This document shows, piece by piece, positions 1 through 5,969 of a DNA stretch of 10,483 bases (positions are counted from its first letter, which is position 1; the number at the start of each line of letters is the position of its first letter). A program made the translations under genes and the position numbers. Under the pieces are notes generated by a model. The model had not been told where the DNA came from, made no database searches, and saw only the letters and a program-made list of their open reading frames with translations. The stretch spans positions 1-10,483 of the forward strand of contig JADGOU010000073.1 in assembly GCA_017882835.1 (NCBI GenBank), in the 5' to 3' direction. The stretch is from Frankiaceae bacterium (lineage in GTDB: Bacteria; Actinomycetota; Actinomycetes; JADGOU01).

Positions 1-14
1 CGGTCCAGCACCAC
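1..14 (-). CDS. secA: Probable start of secA (preprotein translocase ATPase), cut by window edge
   Basis: Only the first codons are inside the window: on the minus strand GTG at 14-12, then GTG CTG GAC CG, giving M-V-L-D-R. A perfect AAGGAG ribosome binding site lies at 23-28, eight bases before the GTG. Several actinobacterial SecA proteins begin with a similar Met-Val-Leu-Asp stretch, and secA is the usual gene just downstream of comF-hpf. SecA is the cytoplasmic ATPase that drives proteins through SecYEG. What I see is the binding site, the start codon and five residues; the name is inferred from gene order. If the start is a different gene, a winged-helix protein is another option, since such a gene sometimes lies between hpf and secA. 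Confidence 0.5.
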
Positions 15-288
15 GTATCGAGCTCCTTGCTGAGGTTCCGGTCGCACCCCGGCCAGGGCACCCGGTACGACGGGTCTATCCGCCTCGCGATTCATCGTAA
101 GCGGTGCCCGCCGCCGAGGGCCGTGGACGCGGCCGGCGCGCGCGCCGATGCCGAGATCCATGGTCGGCTGGCGGCCAACGGCCCCACCGATTGAGTGCCG
201 GCCAGACGCAGGCGCGCAGCCGGACGGTCAGATTCAGAAGAGGCTTAGGCGTCCTGGGACAGCACGAAGCCATGGCCGGTGTCGGTGT
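15..288 (-). other. Intergenic region between response regulator and probable secA
   Basis: This 274-base stretch holds no convincing gene. The 65-codon open frame on the minus strand at 76-273 has a composition typical of a chance GC-rich frame (many Arg, Pro, Ala) and no family resemblance. It should contain the promoter of the next gene. A possible -10 element TACGAT lies on the minus strand at 94-99, about 80 bases before the start codon, but I found no good -35 partner. A 14-bp perfect alternating G/C palindrome (CGGCGCGCGCGCCG) sits at 134-147. No clear stem plus T-run terminator was seen after the regulator gene. Confidence 0.4.
23..28 (-). promoter_or_regulatory. Ribosome binding site of the gene running off the left edge
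   Basis: The minus strand reads AAGGAG followed by an eight-base spacer and GTG GTG. This is the best match to the anti-Shine-Dalgarno sequence in the left part of the window, and it is the main reason to call a gene start at base 14. Confidence 0.6.
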
Positions 289-996
289 TCAAGTGATCTC
301 CAGCAGCTTCTCCCGAACGGCATAAACCACAGCTTCCATCCGAGAATGCAGCTGCAGCTTCTCCAGGATGTTGCGGATGTGGTTCTTGACAGTGTTCTCG
401 CTGATGAACAGCGCCTTGGCGATGTCCCGATTGTTCAGCCCTTTGGCGACCAGCTTGAGCACGTCCATTTCCCGATCGGTGAGCCGGGGCGAAGGCACCT
501 GTTGTCGCTCGCCGGTGCGTTTGATCATCGCGGCGAACTCGGTCAGCAGCTTGGAGGCCATGGCGGGCGAGATCAGCGACTGGCCACTGCGCACGGCGCG
601 GATGGCCACGGCCACCTCGTCGATCGAGATCTCCTTGAGCAGATAGCCCATTGCACCGGCCTTGATAGCGTCGTACAGGTCGGCTTCCTCGTCACTGATC
701 GTCAGCATGATGATCCGGGCGCTCGGGACGGCGCCTTTGATCGCCGTACAGGCGTCGATGCCACCGCGTCGAGGCATCCGAACGTCCATGAGCACGATGT
801 CGGGCAGGGCGTCGGCGGCCTTGCCTACCGCCTCGGCGCCGTCACCAGCCTCGCCGACGACCTCGATGTCCGGCTCCTGCTCGAGCACCATCTGCAGTCC
901 CCGGCGGAACAAGGCGTGATCGTCGACGATGAGCACCCGGATCGGATCTAGGGCCGGAGCATCCAGGGAGTCAGCGGCCGGCGACGGGTTGGTCAC
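289..996 (-). CDS. NarL/LuxR-family two-component response regulator
   Basis: Predicted 235-residue cytoplasmic transcription regulator. The N-terminal receiver domain (about 19-135) has the acidic pair D25/D26, the phospho-acceptor D71 in VLMDVRMP, T99 and K121, so all residues needed for phosphorylation are present. A linker leads to a LuxR-type helix-turn-helix at about 172-235, starting LTDREMDVLKLVAKGL and containing the recognition-helix signature ISENTVKNHI. The GTG start at 996-994 is preceded by GAGGA at 1004-1008, which supports it. It lies 118 bases downstream of hpf on the same strand. No histidine kinase is next to it, so it is an orphan regulator and its signal and targets are unknown. 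A LuxR-type regulator at this place, between hpf and secA, is also known in streptomycetes, so position rather than partner defines it. Family assignment is very sure; function is not known. Confidence 0.95.
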   Translation of the reverse strand: MTNPSPAADSLDAPALDPIRVLIVDDHALFRRGLQMVLEQEPDIEVVGEAGDGAEAVGKAADALPDIVLMDVRMPRRGGIDACTAIKGAVPSARIIMLTISDEEADLYDAIKAGAMGYLLKEISIDEVAVAIRAVRSGQSLISPAMASKLLTEFAAMIKRTGERQQVPSPRLTDREMDVLKLVAKGLNNRDIAKALFISENTVKNHIRNILEKLQLHSRMEAVVYAVREKLLEIT

Positions 997-1003
997 GGCG
1001 AAG

Positions 1004-1008
1004 TCCTC
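1004..1008 (-). promoter_or_regulatory. Ribosome binding site of the response regulator
   Basis: GAGGA on the minus strand, seven bases before the GTG start at 996-994. It decides the GTG start for this gene. Confidence 0.65.
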
Positions 1009-1114
1009 ACCTCGGCGGTTCCAACGATCATCCCACGCCGTCGCGCTATTGGGGGTGTCAGCGCGCGTCGCCCCCGGTTCCGGTGGTCAGTCCGCGAGGT
1101 CCGGCCAGCGCCCG

Positions 1115-1783
1115 TCAGTTCTCCAGTCGGATCACTCCGTAGTCATAGCCGCGCCGCTTGTAGACCACGCTGGGCCGGCCGGAGCCGGCATCGGTGAACA
1201 GGTAGAAGTCGTGGCCGACCAGCTCCATCTCGAACAGCGCGTCATCCAGCGTCATCGGCGCGGCGGCGTGCACCTTCTCCCGGACCACGACCGGCGATTC
1301 CTCGGTGCCGGTGCCGGTGCCGGTGCCAGTGGCGGTCGCGGCGGCCACGGCCCGGTCCCGGTCGTCCGCCGGGACCACAGCGATCGGCGCCTCGGTCCGC
1401 GGCCGGTCGGGTGCGCCCGCTGGTTCGGCCCCGTTCGGAAGATCAGGAGCGGCGACGACCGGCACGGCCCTGGTGACCCGGTGCGCCCGCCGGCGGTCGG
1501 TGGCTCTGCGCAACCGGTTCTCGATCTTGGCGAGGGCAAGGTCCAGGGCGGCGTACTGGTCGCGAGCGCTGGCCTCCGCCCGCACCACCGGACCCTTCGA
1601 GACGCAGGTCAGCTCCACTCGCTCACGCAGGTCAGCCTGCCGCGGGTTGCGCTCCTTGCTTACTTCAACGTCGATGCGCACGACCCGCTGGTCCAGCCGG
1701 GCGAGCTTGGCGCACTTGTCCGCGGCGTGAGCCTTGAAGGCCTCACTCACGGCTTGGTGCCGGCCCTTGACCACGATGTCCAC
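1115..1783 (-). CDS. hpf: Long-form ribosome hibernation promoting factor
   Basis: Predicted 222-residue protein of the long HPF (YvyD/RafH-like) family. The N-terminal S30AE domain (about 1-100, beginning MDIVVKGRHQAVSEAFKAHA) binds the decoding region of the 30S subunit. A Pro/Ala/Thr-rich linker of roughly 60 residues follows, and the C-terminal dimerisation domain (about 161-222, with MTLDDALFEMELVGHDFYLF and VYKRRGYDYGVIRLEN) pairs two ribosomes into 100S particles in stationary or stressed cells. GTG start at 1783-1781 with GGAGG at 1788-1792. The linker carries a short Gly-Thr run coded by a 6-bp tandem repeat. It sits 94 bases after comF, which together with a following secA is a classic actinobacterial order. 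In mycobacteria related proteins are induced by hypoxia or stress; no such control site was recognised here. Identity is sure. Confidence 0.96.
   Translation of the reverse strand: MDIVVKGRHQAVSEAFKAHAADKCAKLARLDQRVVRIDVEVSKERNPRQADLRERVELTCVSKGPVVRAEASARDQYAALDLALAKIENRLRRATDRRRAHRVTRAVPVVAAPDLPNGAEPAGAPDRPRTEAPIAVVPADDRDRAVAAATATGTGTGTGTEESPVVVREKVHAAAPMTLDDALFEMELVGHDFYLFTDAGSGRPSVVYKRRGYDYGVIRLEN
1304..1327. repeat. 6-bp tandem repeat (GGTGCC x4) in the hpf linker
   Basis: Four perfect head-to-tail copies of GGTGCC on the plus strand. On the coding (minus) strand they give the alternating Gly-Thr run just before the C-terminal domain of HPF. Because the unit is a multiple of three, copy-number changes would lengthen or shorten the linker without breaking the frame. 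Confidence 0.85.
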
Positions 1784-1787
1784 GCGT

Positions 1788-1792
1788 CCTCC
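1788..1792 (-). promoter_or_regulatory. Ribosome binding site of hpf
   Basis: GGAGG on the minus strand, four bases before the GTG start at 1783-1781. The strong match supports the GTG start over any later one. Confidence 0.7.
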
Positions 1793-1877
1793 AGGTGTCC
1801 TGGGCCTGTGTTTGGCGGCCGGCCGGCAACGGGTCGACTTAACTAGCGCGGTCGCAACCGGGCGTCACAGTCCGACG

Positions 1878-2633
1878 CTAGTCCACCCGTGTCACGATCG
1901 GGCCCGACCCACGTCGCAGCGTGGTCGCGGCGACGACGGCGGCAGCGGTCGGTGACCAGCCGCCGGCCCGCAGCGCCCGGGCCGCCTCCGCCAGCGTCGC
2001 CCCGGTCGTCAGCACGTCATCAACCACGATCACGCGGGCGCTCGCCGGCGCCGAACCGACGGTGCGCCGCATCCGCAGCGCCCCGGCCAGGTTGCGGGCG
2101 CGGGCGACGGCGTCGAGCTCCCCCTGGTCGGCCACGGCTCGGACGTGGTGCAACACGGCCGCGGCGTACGCCGGCCAGCCGACCCCCCGCAGCGCCCACG
2201 CCGCCCGGCGGGCCAGCCGCAGCGCATGGTCGTCCCCGCGCCGCCGACGGGCTGCGGCGCTCGGCGGGATCGGCACCAGCACCATCGACGGGCAGTAGGC
2301 GCCTGCGTCGAAGCGGCCGCCTACTGCCGGCGGCGTGGTGCCGGGCAACGTGGCCAGCACCGCCCGGGCCAACGCATCCCCCAGCGGCCGAGCCAGACCC
2401 GAGCGACCATCCTCCTTGTGCCCGAGCAGCACCTCTCGGACCACCCCGCCGTACGCCGCGACCGCACACGTCGGCGGCAACCCGGGCGGGGGCGGCGAGG
2501 GTGCGACCCGGCGGGCCGGACCGGACAGCGCCGTGGAGCACTGGGCGCACAGCACCGAGCCGGGTGCCACGCACGCCGTACAGGCGATCGGCAAAACGAG
2601 GTCGAGGGCGGCAGCGGTCAGTTCGGCGAACAT
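1878..2633 (-). CDS. comF: ComF-family amidophosphoribosyltransferase-like protein
   Basis: Predicted 251-residue cytoplasmic protein. Near the N-terminus four cysteines (C18, C21, C29, C32) form the zinc-ribbon of the ComF family. The central and C-terminal part is a type I phosphoribosyltransferase fold with the PRPP-binding loop VIVVDDVLTTGAT at 201-213, including the acidic pair D205/D206. The family motif with a Tyr-Gly-Gly start and a Lys (YGGVVREVLLGHK) lies around 60-72. ComF proteins take part in DNA uptake in competent bacteria; the role in actinobacteria is not established and the substrate is unknown. The ATG at 2633-2631 places the cysteine cluster at the usual distance from the start, though the upstream bases (CAGG directly before ATG) make a poor ribosome binding site. 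The gene lies between mtnA and hpf on one strand, all read leftward. Family identity is sure. Confidence 0.93.
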   Translation of the reverse strand: MFAELTAAALDLVLPIACTACVAPGSVLCAQCSTALSGPARRVAPSPPPPGLPPTCAVAAYGGVVREVLLGHKEDGRSGLARPLGDALARAVLATLPGTTPPAVGGRFDAGAYCPSMVLVPIPPSAAARRRRGDDHALRLARRAAWALRGVGWPAYAAAVLHHVRAVADQGELDAVARARNLAGALRMRRTVGSAPASARVIVVDDVLTTGATLAEAARALRAGGWSPTAAAVVAATTLRRGSGPIVTRVD

Positions 2634-2756
2634 CCTGAAAACGATGCCGGCGTCGGCGCCGATCGCCCTGCCACCAGCCGCAATATGTGCATTGTCGGCG
2701 GAGGCGCGCCGGCTGTGGAGAACCGGCTCGGCTGGGAGGCCGCGCTGGGAAACTCA
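2634..2756 (-). other. Short mtnA-comF gap where mtrA-mtrB-lpqB are expected
   Basis: These 123 bases separate the mtnA stop from the comF start. In many actinomycetes the two-component genes mtrA and mtrB and the lipoprotein gene lpqB sit immediately upstream of comF. None of their coding sequence is recognisable here. An ATG at 2757-2755 overlaps the mtnA stop codon (TGATG) and opens a 245-codon frame that runs over comF in another phase. Its Arg/Gly/Pro-rich product and lack of a ribosome binding site argue that it is a chance frame. No strong promoter was seen. Confidence 0.45.
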
Positions 2757-3836
2757 TCAGCGTGAACAGGCCGCGATCGACAACGCAACGAGCGCCGCCA
2801 CCGACTCGTGGTTTACCGGTTGTGCCACCCCCACCTCGGTTACGAGGGCGGTCAGCAGCTGCGGCGGAGTGACGTCAAAGGCCGGGTTGTACGCCGCCGA
2901 GCCCGCCGGACACACCGGCACCCCGGCGTACGCCGTCACCTCCGCGGCCGCCCGCTGCTCGACCACGATGTCCGCACCGGCGGCAGTGGCCAGGTCCAGC
3001 GTGCTCGTCGGCGCCACCACCACGAACGGTACGCCGTGGTGGTGAGCCAGCACCGCCAGCGGGTAGGTGCCGACCTTGTTGGCCACGCTGCCGTCGGCGG
3101 CGATCCGGTCGGCCCCGACGACGACAAGGTCGACCGCGCCGGCGGCGAACAACGAGCCGGCCGCGCCGTCGGCCAGTACCGAGTGCGGCATGCCAGCGCC
3201 GGCAGCCTCGTACGCCGTGAGCCGGCCGCCCTGCAGCAACGGCCGGGTCTCGTCGACCCACAGGTGAGCAAGCCGGCCGTGGCGGTGGGCGGCATCGACG
3301 ACCGCGAAGGCGGTGCCGGCACCGGCCGACACCAGCCGACCGGTGTTGCAGTGGGTCAGCACTCGGGCGTCCTCAGGTACCAGCGCCAGGCCGTGGGTGG
3401 CCATGGCCGCGCTGGCGGCGGCGTCCTGCGCCGCGAGAGCGTGCGCCTCGGCCACCGCGGCTGCCGCCCGCCCGCCGGCCGGGGCCGCCAGCGCGGCGGC
3501 GAGCACCCGCCGGACAGCCCACCCCAGGTTGACCGCGGTCGGCCGGGCGTCCGCCAGCCGAGCGGCTTCGGCGCGCAGGGTTGGCTCGTGCCCGCCGGCA
3601 CGCGCGGCGGCCAGCGCCACGCCGTACCCACCGACCACGCCGAGCAGCGGCGCTCCCCGGACGGCCAGCCGCTGGATAGCCGCCACCAGCATTCCTACGT
3701 CGGTGCAGGCAAGCTCCACTTCCCGATGCGGTAGCTGGGTCTGGTCGAGCAGGACGATCGCCGGCCCCGCCGGCGGCTCCGCCGGCCGCCAGCGAGCCGC
3801 AGGTACTGCCTGAGCCGGCAACGCGGACAGCGACAC
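2757..3836 (-). CDS. mtnA: S-methyl-5-thioribose-1-phosphate isomerase
   Basis: Predicted 359-residue cytoplasmic enzyme, the normal length of the MtnA family (related to eIF2B subunits). It converts methylthioribose-1-phosphate to methylthioribulose-1-phosphate in the methionine salvage pathway. Conserved blocks in order: VRGAP (59-63), THCNTG with the catalytic Cys163, VDETRPLLQGGRLTAYE (194-210), VVGADRIAADGSVANKVGTY with catalytic Asp243 and N253/K254 (239-258), and YNPAFDVTPP near the C-terminus (316-325). The GTG at 3836-3834 is the farthest upstream start; its ribosome binding site is weak (GAAGA), so a slightly later start is possible. Its start faces the membrane-protein operon across a shared 139-base region. 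No other methionine-salvage gene is in the window, so the pathway must continue elsewhere. Nothing in the sequence suggests loss of activity. Confidence 0.96.
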   Translation of the reverse strand: MSLSALPAQAVPAARWRPAEPPAGPAIVLLDQTQLPHREVELACTDVGMLVAAIQRLAVRGAPLLGVVGGYGVALAAARAGGHEPTLRAEAARLADARPTAVNLGWAVRRVLAAALAAPAGGRAAAAVAEAHALAAQDAAASAAMATHGLALVPEDARVLTHCNTGRLVSAGAGTAFAVVDAAHRHGRLAHLWVDETRPLLQGGRLTAYEAAGAGMPHSVLADGAAGSLFAAGAVDLVVVGADRIAADGSVANKVGTYPLAVLAHHHGVPFVVVAPTSTLDLATAAGADIVVEQRAAAEVTAYAGVPVCPAGSAAYNPAFDVTPPQLLTALVTEVGVAQPVNHESVAALVALSIAACSR

Positions 3837-3911
3837 GGTGCCATCTTCGCTGACCGGGCGGCTGCGAGCACGGTTCTGGCACTATGAGCTGACGGCCGAC
3901 GCCCCGGTAGT

Positions 3912-3967
3912 CCCCGGCTGCCCATCCCCGACTGCCAAGCCCCGGCTGCCCATCCCCGGCTACCAAG
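3912..3967. repeat. 28-bp tandem duplication in the operon leader
   Basis: Two adjacent 28-bp units, 3912-3939 and 3940-3967. Both begin CCCCGGCTGCCCATCCCCG and end CCAAG, and they differ at only two positions (A/G and G/A in the last third). The second copy runs into the ribosome binding site of the next gene, supplying its AAG. The repeat lies in the predicted untranslated leader, within the divergent intergenic region. Confidence 0.9.
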
Positions 3968-3970
3968 GAG
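3965..3970 (+). promoter_or_regulatory. Ribosome binding site that fixes the start of the GW-repeat membrane protein
   Basis: AAGGAG followed by five bases and ATG at 3976. This strong signal is the reason for choosing 3976 rather than the upstream in-frame start at 3838, which would overlap the start of mtnA. Confidence 0.75.
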
Positions 3971-3975
3971 AGTGG

Positions 3976-5301
3976 ATGAGCGAGACGCCGGGCTGGGCGG
4001 CACCAGGTTGGGGGCCGCCGGAGCGACCGGCTGTTGACGGCGGCGGCGACGGCGACGGCGCTCCGGCTAGGCATCTGCCACCGACGCCGTCGCTGGCGCC
4101 GCCGGAAGCCGGTACTGCCGTCGCGGGCGTGCCACCACCCCCCCCGGGCGAAGGGCCTCCCGGCTGGGGCGAAGGGCCTCCCGGCTGGGGCGGAGCCCAA
4201 CCCGGCCGGGGCAGACAACCCGGCTGGGGCGGCGGACAACCTGGCTGGGGCGCGGCCCAACCCGGCGGCGGACAACCCGGCTGGGGCGGAGCCCAACCCG
4301 GCTGGGGCGGACAACCTGGCTGGGGCCAGCGGCGCACCGAGCCGAAGCCAGGCGTCATTCCGCTGCGGCCCCTGGGCCTGAGCGAGCTGCTCGACGGCGC
4401 CATTGCCATCGTGCGTACCTATCCCAAGGTCACCCTTGGCCTGTCCGCGATCGTCATGACGGTCACGCAGCTGATCCGATTGGTGATCAACGCGTACTAC
4501 CTCCCCACCCTGTCCGGCTTGACCACCAACCTCAACAGCGGTAGCCCGCCCGACACCGGGGCGCTGACGGACTTCTTGGGCGGCCTAGCCGCCGCCGTCG
4601 GAGCGGGCCTGATCGTGTCCTGGCTGGGTGTGTTGGTGCTCACGGGCATGCTGACCGTGGTCGTGGGCAAGGCCGTCCTCGGCGAGCCGATCACCATGGG
4701 CCAGGCCTGGAGCGAGCTTCGCCCGCGGTTGCTGCGACTGCTGGGAGTGACGCTGCTGACCGCGCTGGTGATCAGCGGACTCGCCCTGGGGTGTCTGCTG
4801 CCCGGCCTGGTGGCGTTCGCGGCTGGGGCCCCCGGCGTACTCAGTGGCCTGCTCGTTGCCGCCGGGGGCCTGGCCGCCGTGGCGCTGGTCGCAGTGGCGT
4901 ACGTACAGCTTTCGCTGGCCACGCCGGCGCTCGTGTTGGAGCGCACCAGCGTGCGCGGGGCGCTGCGCCGCTCACGGGCACTGGTGCGCCACAGCTGGTG
5001 GCGAGTGGCGGGCATCCTGATCCTGGCGGCAGTCGTGGCCGGCGTGCTGAACAGCGTCCTGACCGTGCCGTTCGCGATCTTCGGCGGCGGCTCGCCATTC
5101 GACCTGTCCGGCTCGGGTCCGGACCTCGGCTTCGGCGCCCTGCTGCTGAGCGCGATCGGTGCGATCATCGCCGGCACGATCGTCCAGCCCTTCAACGCCG
5201 GCGTGCAGGCTTTGCTCTATGTGGATCGCCGGATGCGCGCGGAAGGCCTCGACGTGACTCTGGCCGAGGCCGCCGCGCGCCGCAGCGTACCGGTGGCATG
5301 A
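3976..5301 (+). CDS. Six-helix membrane protein with Gly-Trp repeat N-terminus (GPDPase-type membrane domain)
   Basis: Predicted 441 residues. Residues 1-125 are soluble, rich in Pro, Gly, Gln and Trp, with nine Gly-Trp pairs, seven of them in a repeated PGWGG/QPGWG pattern at about 60-118. Six likely membrane segments follow, at roughly 153-177, 202-230, 254-277, 286-312, 344-368 and 385-410. The conserved block TPALVLERTSVRGALRRS (316-333) and the WWRVAGILIL stretch resemble the membrane domain found in glycerophosphoryl diester phosphodiesterase-like proteins, but there is no phosphodiesterase catalytic domain, so no enzyme activity is claimed. It is the first gene of the operon and its stop overlaps the next start (ATGA). 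The corresponding mycobacterial gene, Rv3689 as I recall, has the same Pro/Gly-rich front and membrane tail. Function is unknown; it may be the membrane anchor for the MoxR/DUF58 partners downstream. Confidence 0.85.
   Translation: MSETPGWAAPGWGPPERPAVDGGGDGDGAPARHLPPTPSLAPPEAGTAVAGVPPPPPGEGPPGWGEGPPGWGGAQPGRGRQPGWGGGQPGWGAAQPGGGQPGWGGAQPGWGGQPGWGQRRTEPKPGVIPLRPLGLSELLDGAIAIVRTYPKVTLGLSAIVMTVTQLIRLVINAYYLPTLSGLTTNLNSGSPPDTGALTDFLGGLAAAVGAGLIVSWLGVLVLTGMLTVVVGKAVLGEPITMGQAWSELRPRLLRLLGVTLLTALVISGLALGCLLPGLVAFAAGAPGVLSGLLVAAGGLAAVALVAVAYVQLSLATPALVLERTSVRGALRRSRALVRHSWWRVAGILILAAVVAGVLNSVLTVPFAIFGGGSPFDLSGSGPDLGFGALLLSAIGAIIAGTIVQPFNAGVQALLYVDRRMRAEGLDVTLAEAAARRSVPVA
4153..4328. repeat. Degenerate in-frame repeats coding Gly-Trp motifs
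   Basis: A run of related units containing CCCGGCTGGGGCGG, spaced by GGACAA or AGCCCAA, encodes the PGWGG/QPGWG motifs at residues 60-118 of the membrane protein. Units are 18-27 bases long and not identical. The opposite strand is also open over this stretch with its own Pro-Gly-rich repeat, an effect of the repeated sequence rather than a second gene. Confidence 0.85.
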
Positions 5302-5969
5302 CGGCCCTGCCTGGCACGGTTGAGGCGACGGGGTTTGCGGTGCTGGCGGCGCCGCCGCCGATCACCCGGGACGGCGCCCGCCGCGATGCCGTGCGCGAAC
5401 TGTCCAAACAGATCTACGCCGGCCACCACCCGTCCCTGATCGGCCGCGCCCTGGCCAAGGTGTTGGAGTGGATCAGCGCCGCGATCGACCGGGCAGCGTC
5501 GGTCGGGCCGACCGGGATCGTCGGCCTGGTCGTCCTGCTCGGGCTGCTCGTTCTTGCGGTCGTGGCCATCCGGCTGCGGATCGGTCCGCTCGCCCGTCGG
5601 CACCCGGTCTTCCCAGCCGACGACCCAGCCGGCCCGCTGTCGGCCACCGAGCACCGCCGGCGGGCCGACGCGCTTGCCGCCGAGGGTCGGTGGGCGGAGG
5701 CCGTCCGCGAGCGCCTGCGGGCCATCGTCCGCGAGCTCGAAGGTCGCGGCGTCCTGGATCCCCGGCCGGCACGCACCGCCCTCGAGGTCGCGGCGGAGGC
5801 CGGCGCCGCGCTACCCGCCGTTCAGGTCGAGCTGAGCGAGGCAGCGGAGCTTTTCGACCAGATCTGGTACGGCGGGCGCGTGGCCACCGCGGCTGCCGAC
5901 CGCCAGCTGCGGCAGGTGGACGACCAAGTGCGCGCCGCTCGACCGGTCCTGACCGCGGTCGGCCGGTGA
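5298..5969 (+). CDS. DUF4129-domain membrane protein
   Basis: Predicted 223 residues. An N-terminal segment of about 70 residues contains DAVRELSKQIYAGHHPSLIG, followed by one clear membrane helix (about 73-93) and a basic flank, then the DUF4129 domain (about 115-205). That domain holds the motif RADALAAEGRWAEAVRERLR, a GVLDPRPARTALEVA segment and the ending with F-x-x-x-W-Y-G-G (186-193). The family is linked to transglutaminase-like and MoxR/DUF58 gene sets and has no proven activity. The ATG at 5298 overlaps the stop of the previous gene (ATGA), so translation is probably coupled; there is no separate ribosome binding site. A much longer in-frame extension to 4791 exists, but it overlaps the previous gene and reads as chance sequence. 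Its own stop overlaps the next start (GTGA). Confidence 0.9.
   Translation: MTALPGTVEATGFAVLAAPPPITRDGARRDAVRELSKQIYAGHHPSLIGRALAKVLEWISAAIDRAASVGPTGIVGLVVLLGLLVLAVVAIRLRIGPLARRHPVFPADDPAGPLSATEHRRRADALAAEGRWAEAVRERLRAIVRELEGRGVLDPRPARTALEVAAEAGAALPAVQVELSEAAELFDQIWYGGRVATAAADRQLRQVDDQVRAARPVLTAVGR

Larger units (their letters stand above)
3837..3975. promoter_or_regulatory. Divergent promoter region between mtnA and the membrane-protein operon
   Basis: Both flanking genes start here and run apart, so the region must carry, or follow closely, promoters in both directions. I found no clean -35/-10 pair on either strand; the A/T-rich patch CACTATGAG at about 3880-3888 is the only plausible -10 area for the plus strand. 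The right half is filled by a 28-bp tandem duplication that ends inside the ribosome binding site. An in-frame extension of the plus-strand gene back to 3838 is possible on paper, but the strong ribosome binding site before 3976 makes the later start much better. Confidence 0.5.

Noticed and set aside
76..273. 65-codon minus-strand frame left of the response regulator
   Set aside because: No ribosome binding site or family match; composition is that of non-coding GC-rich DNA.
249..294. Minus-strand stretch just after the response regulator that reads NTDTGHGFVLSQDA then stop
   Set aside because: It looks protein-like but has only a TTG start, 14 codons and no context; probably chance.
2020..2757. 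245-codon frame starting at an ATG that overlaps the mtnA stop and running over comF
   Set aside because: Arg/Gly/Pro-rich product, no ribosome binding site, and comF in the other frame has all its motifs. The TGATG overlap is probably chance.
3880..3888. Possible -10 promoter element CACTATGAG
   Set aside because: No -35 element at a usable distance; kept only as a note in the intergenic entry.
3838..3975. 46-codon upstream extension of the GW-repeat membrane protein
   Set aside because: AAGGAG with ideal spacing precedes ATG 3976, and the extension would translate the 28-bp leader repeat and overlap the mtnA start region.
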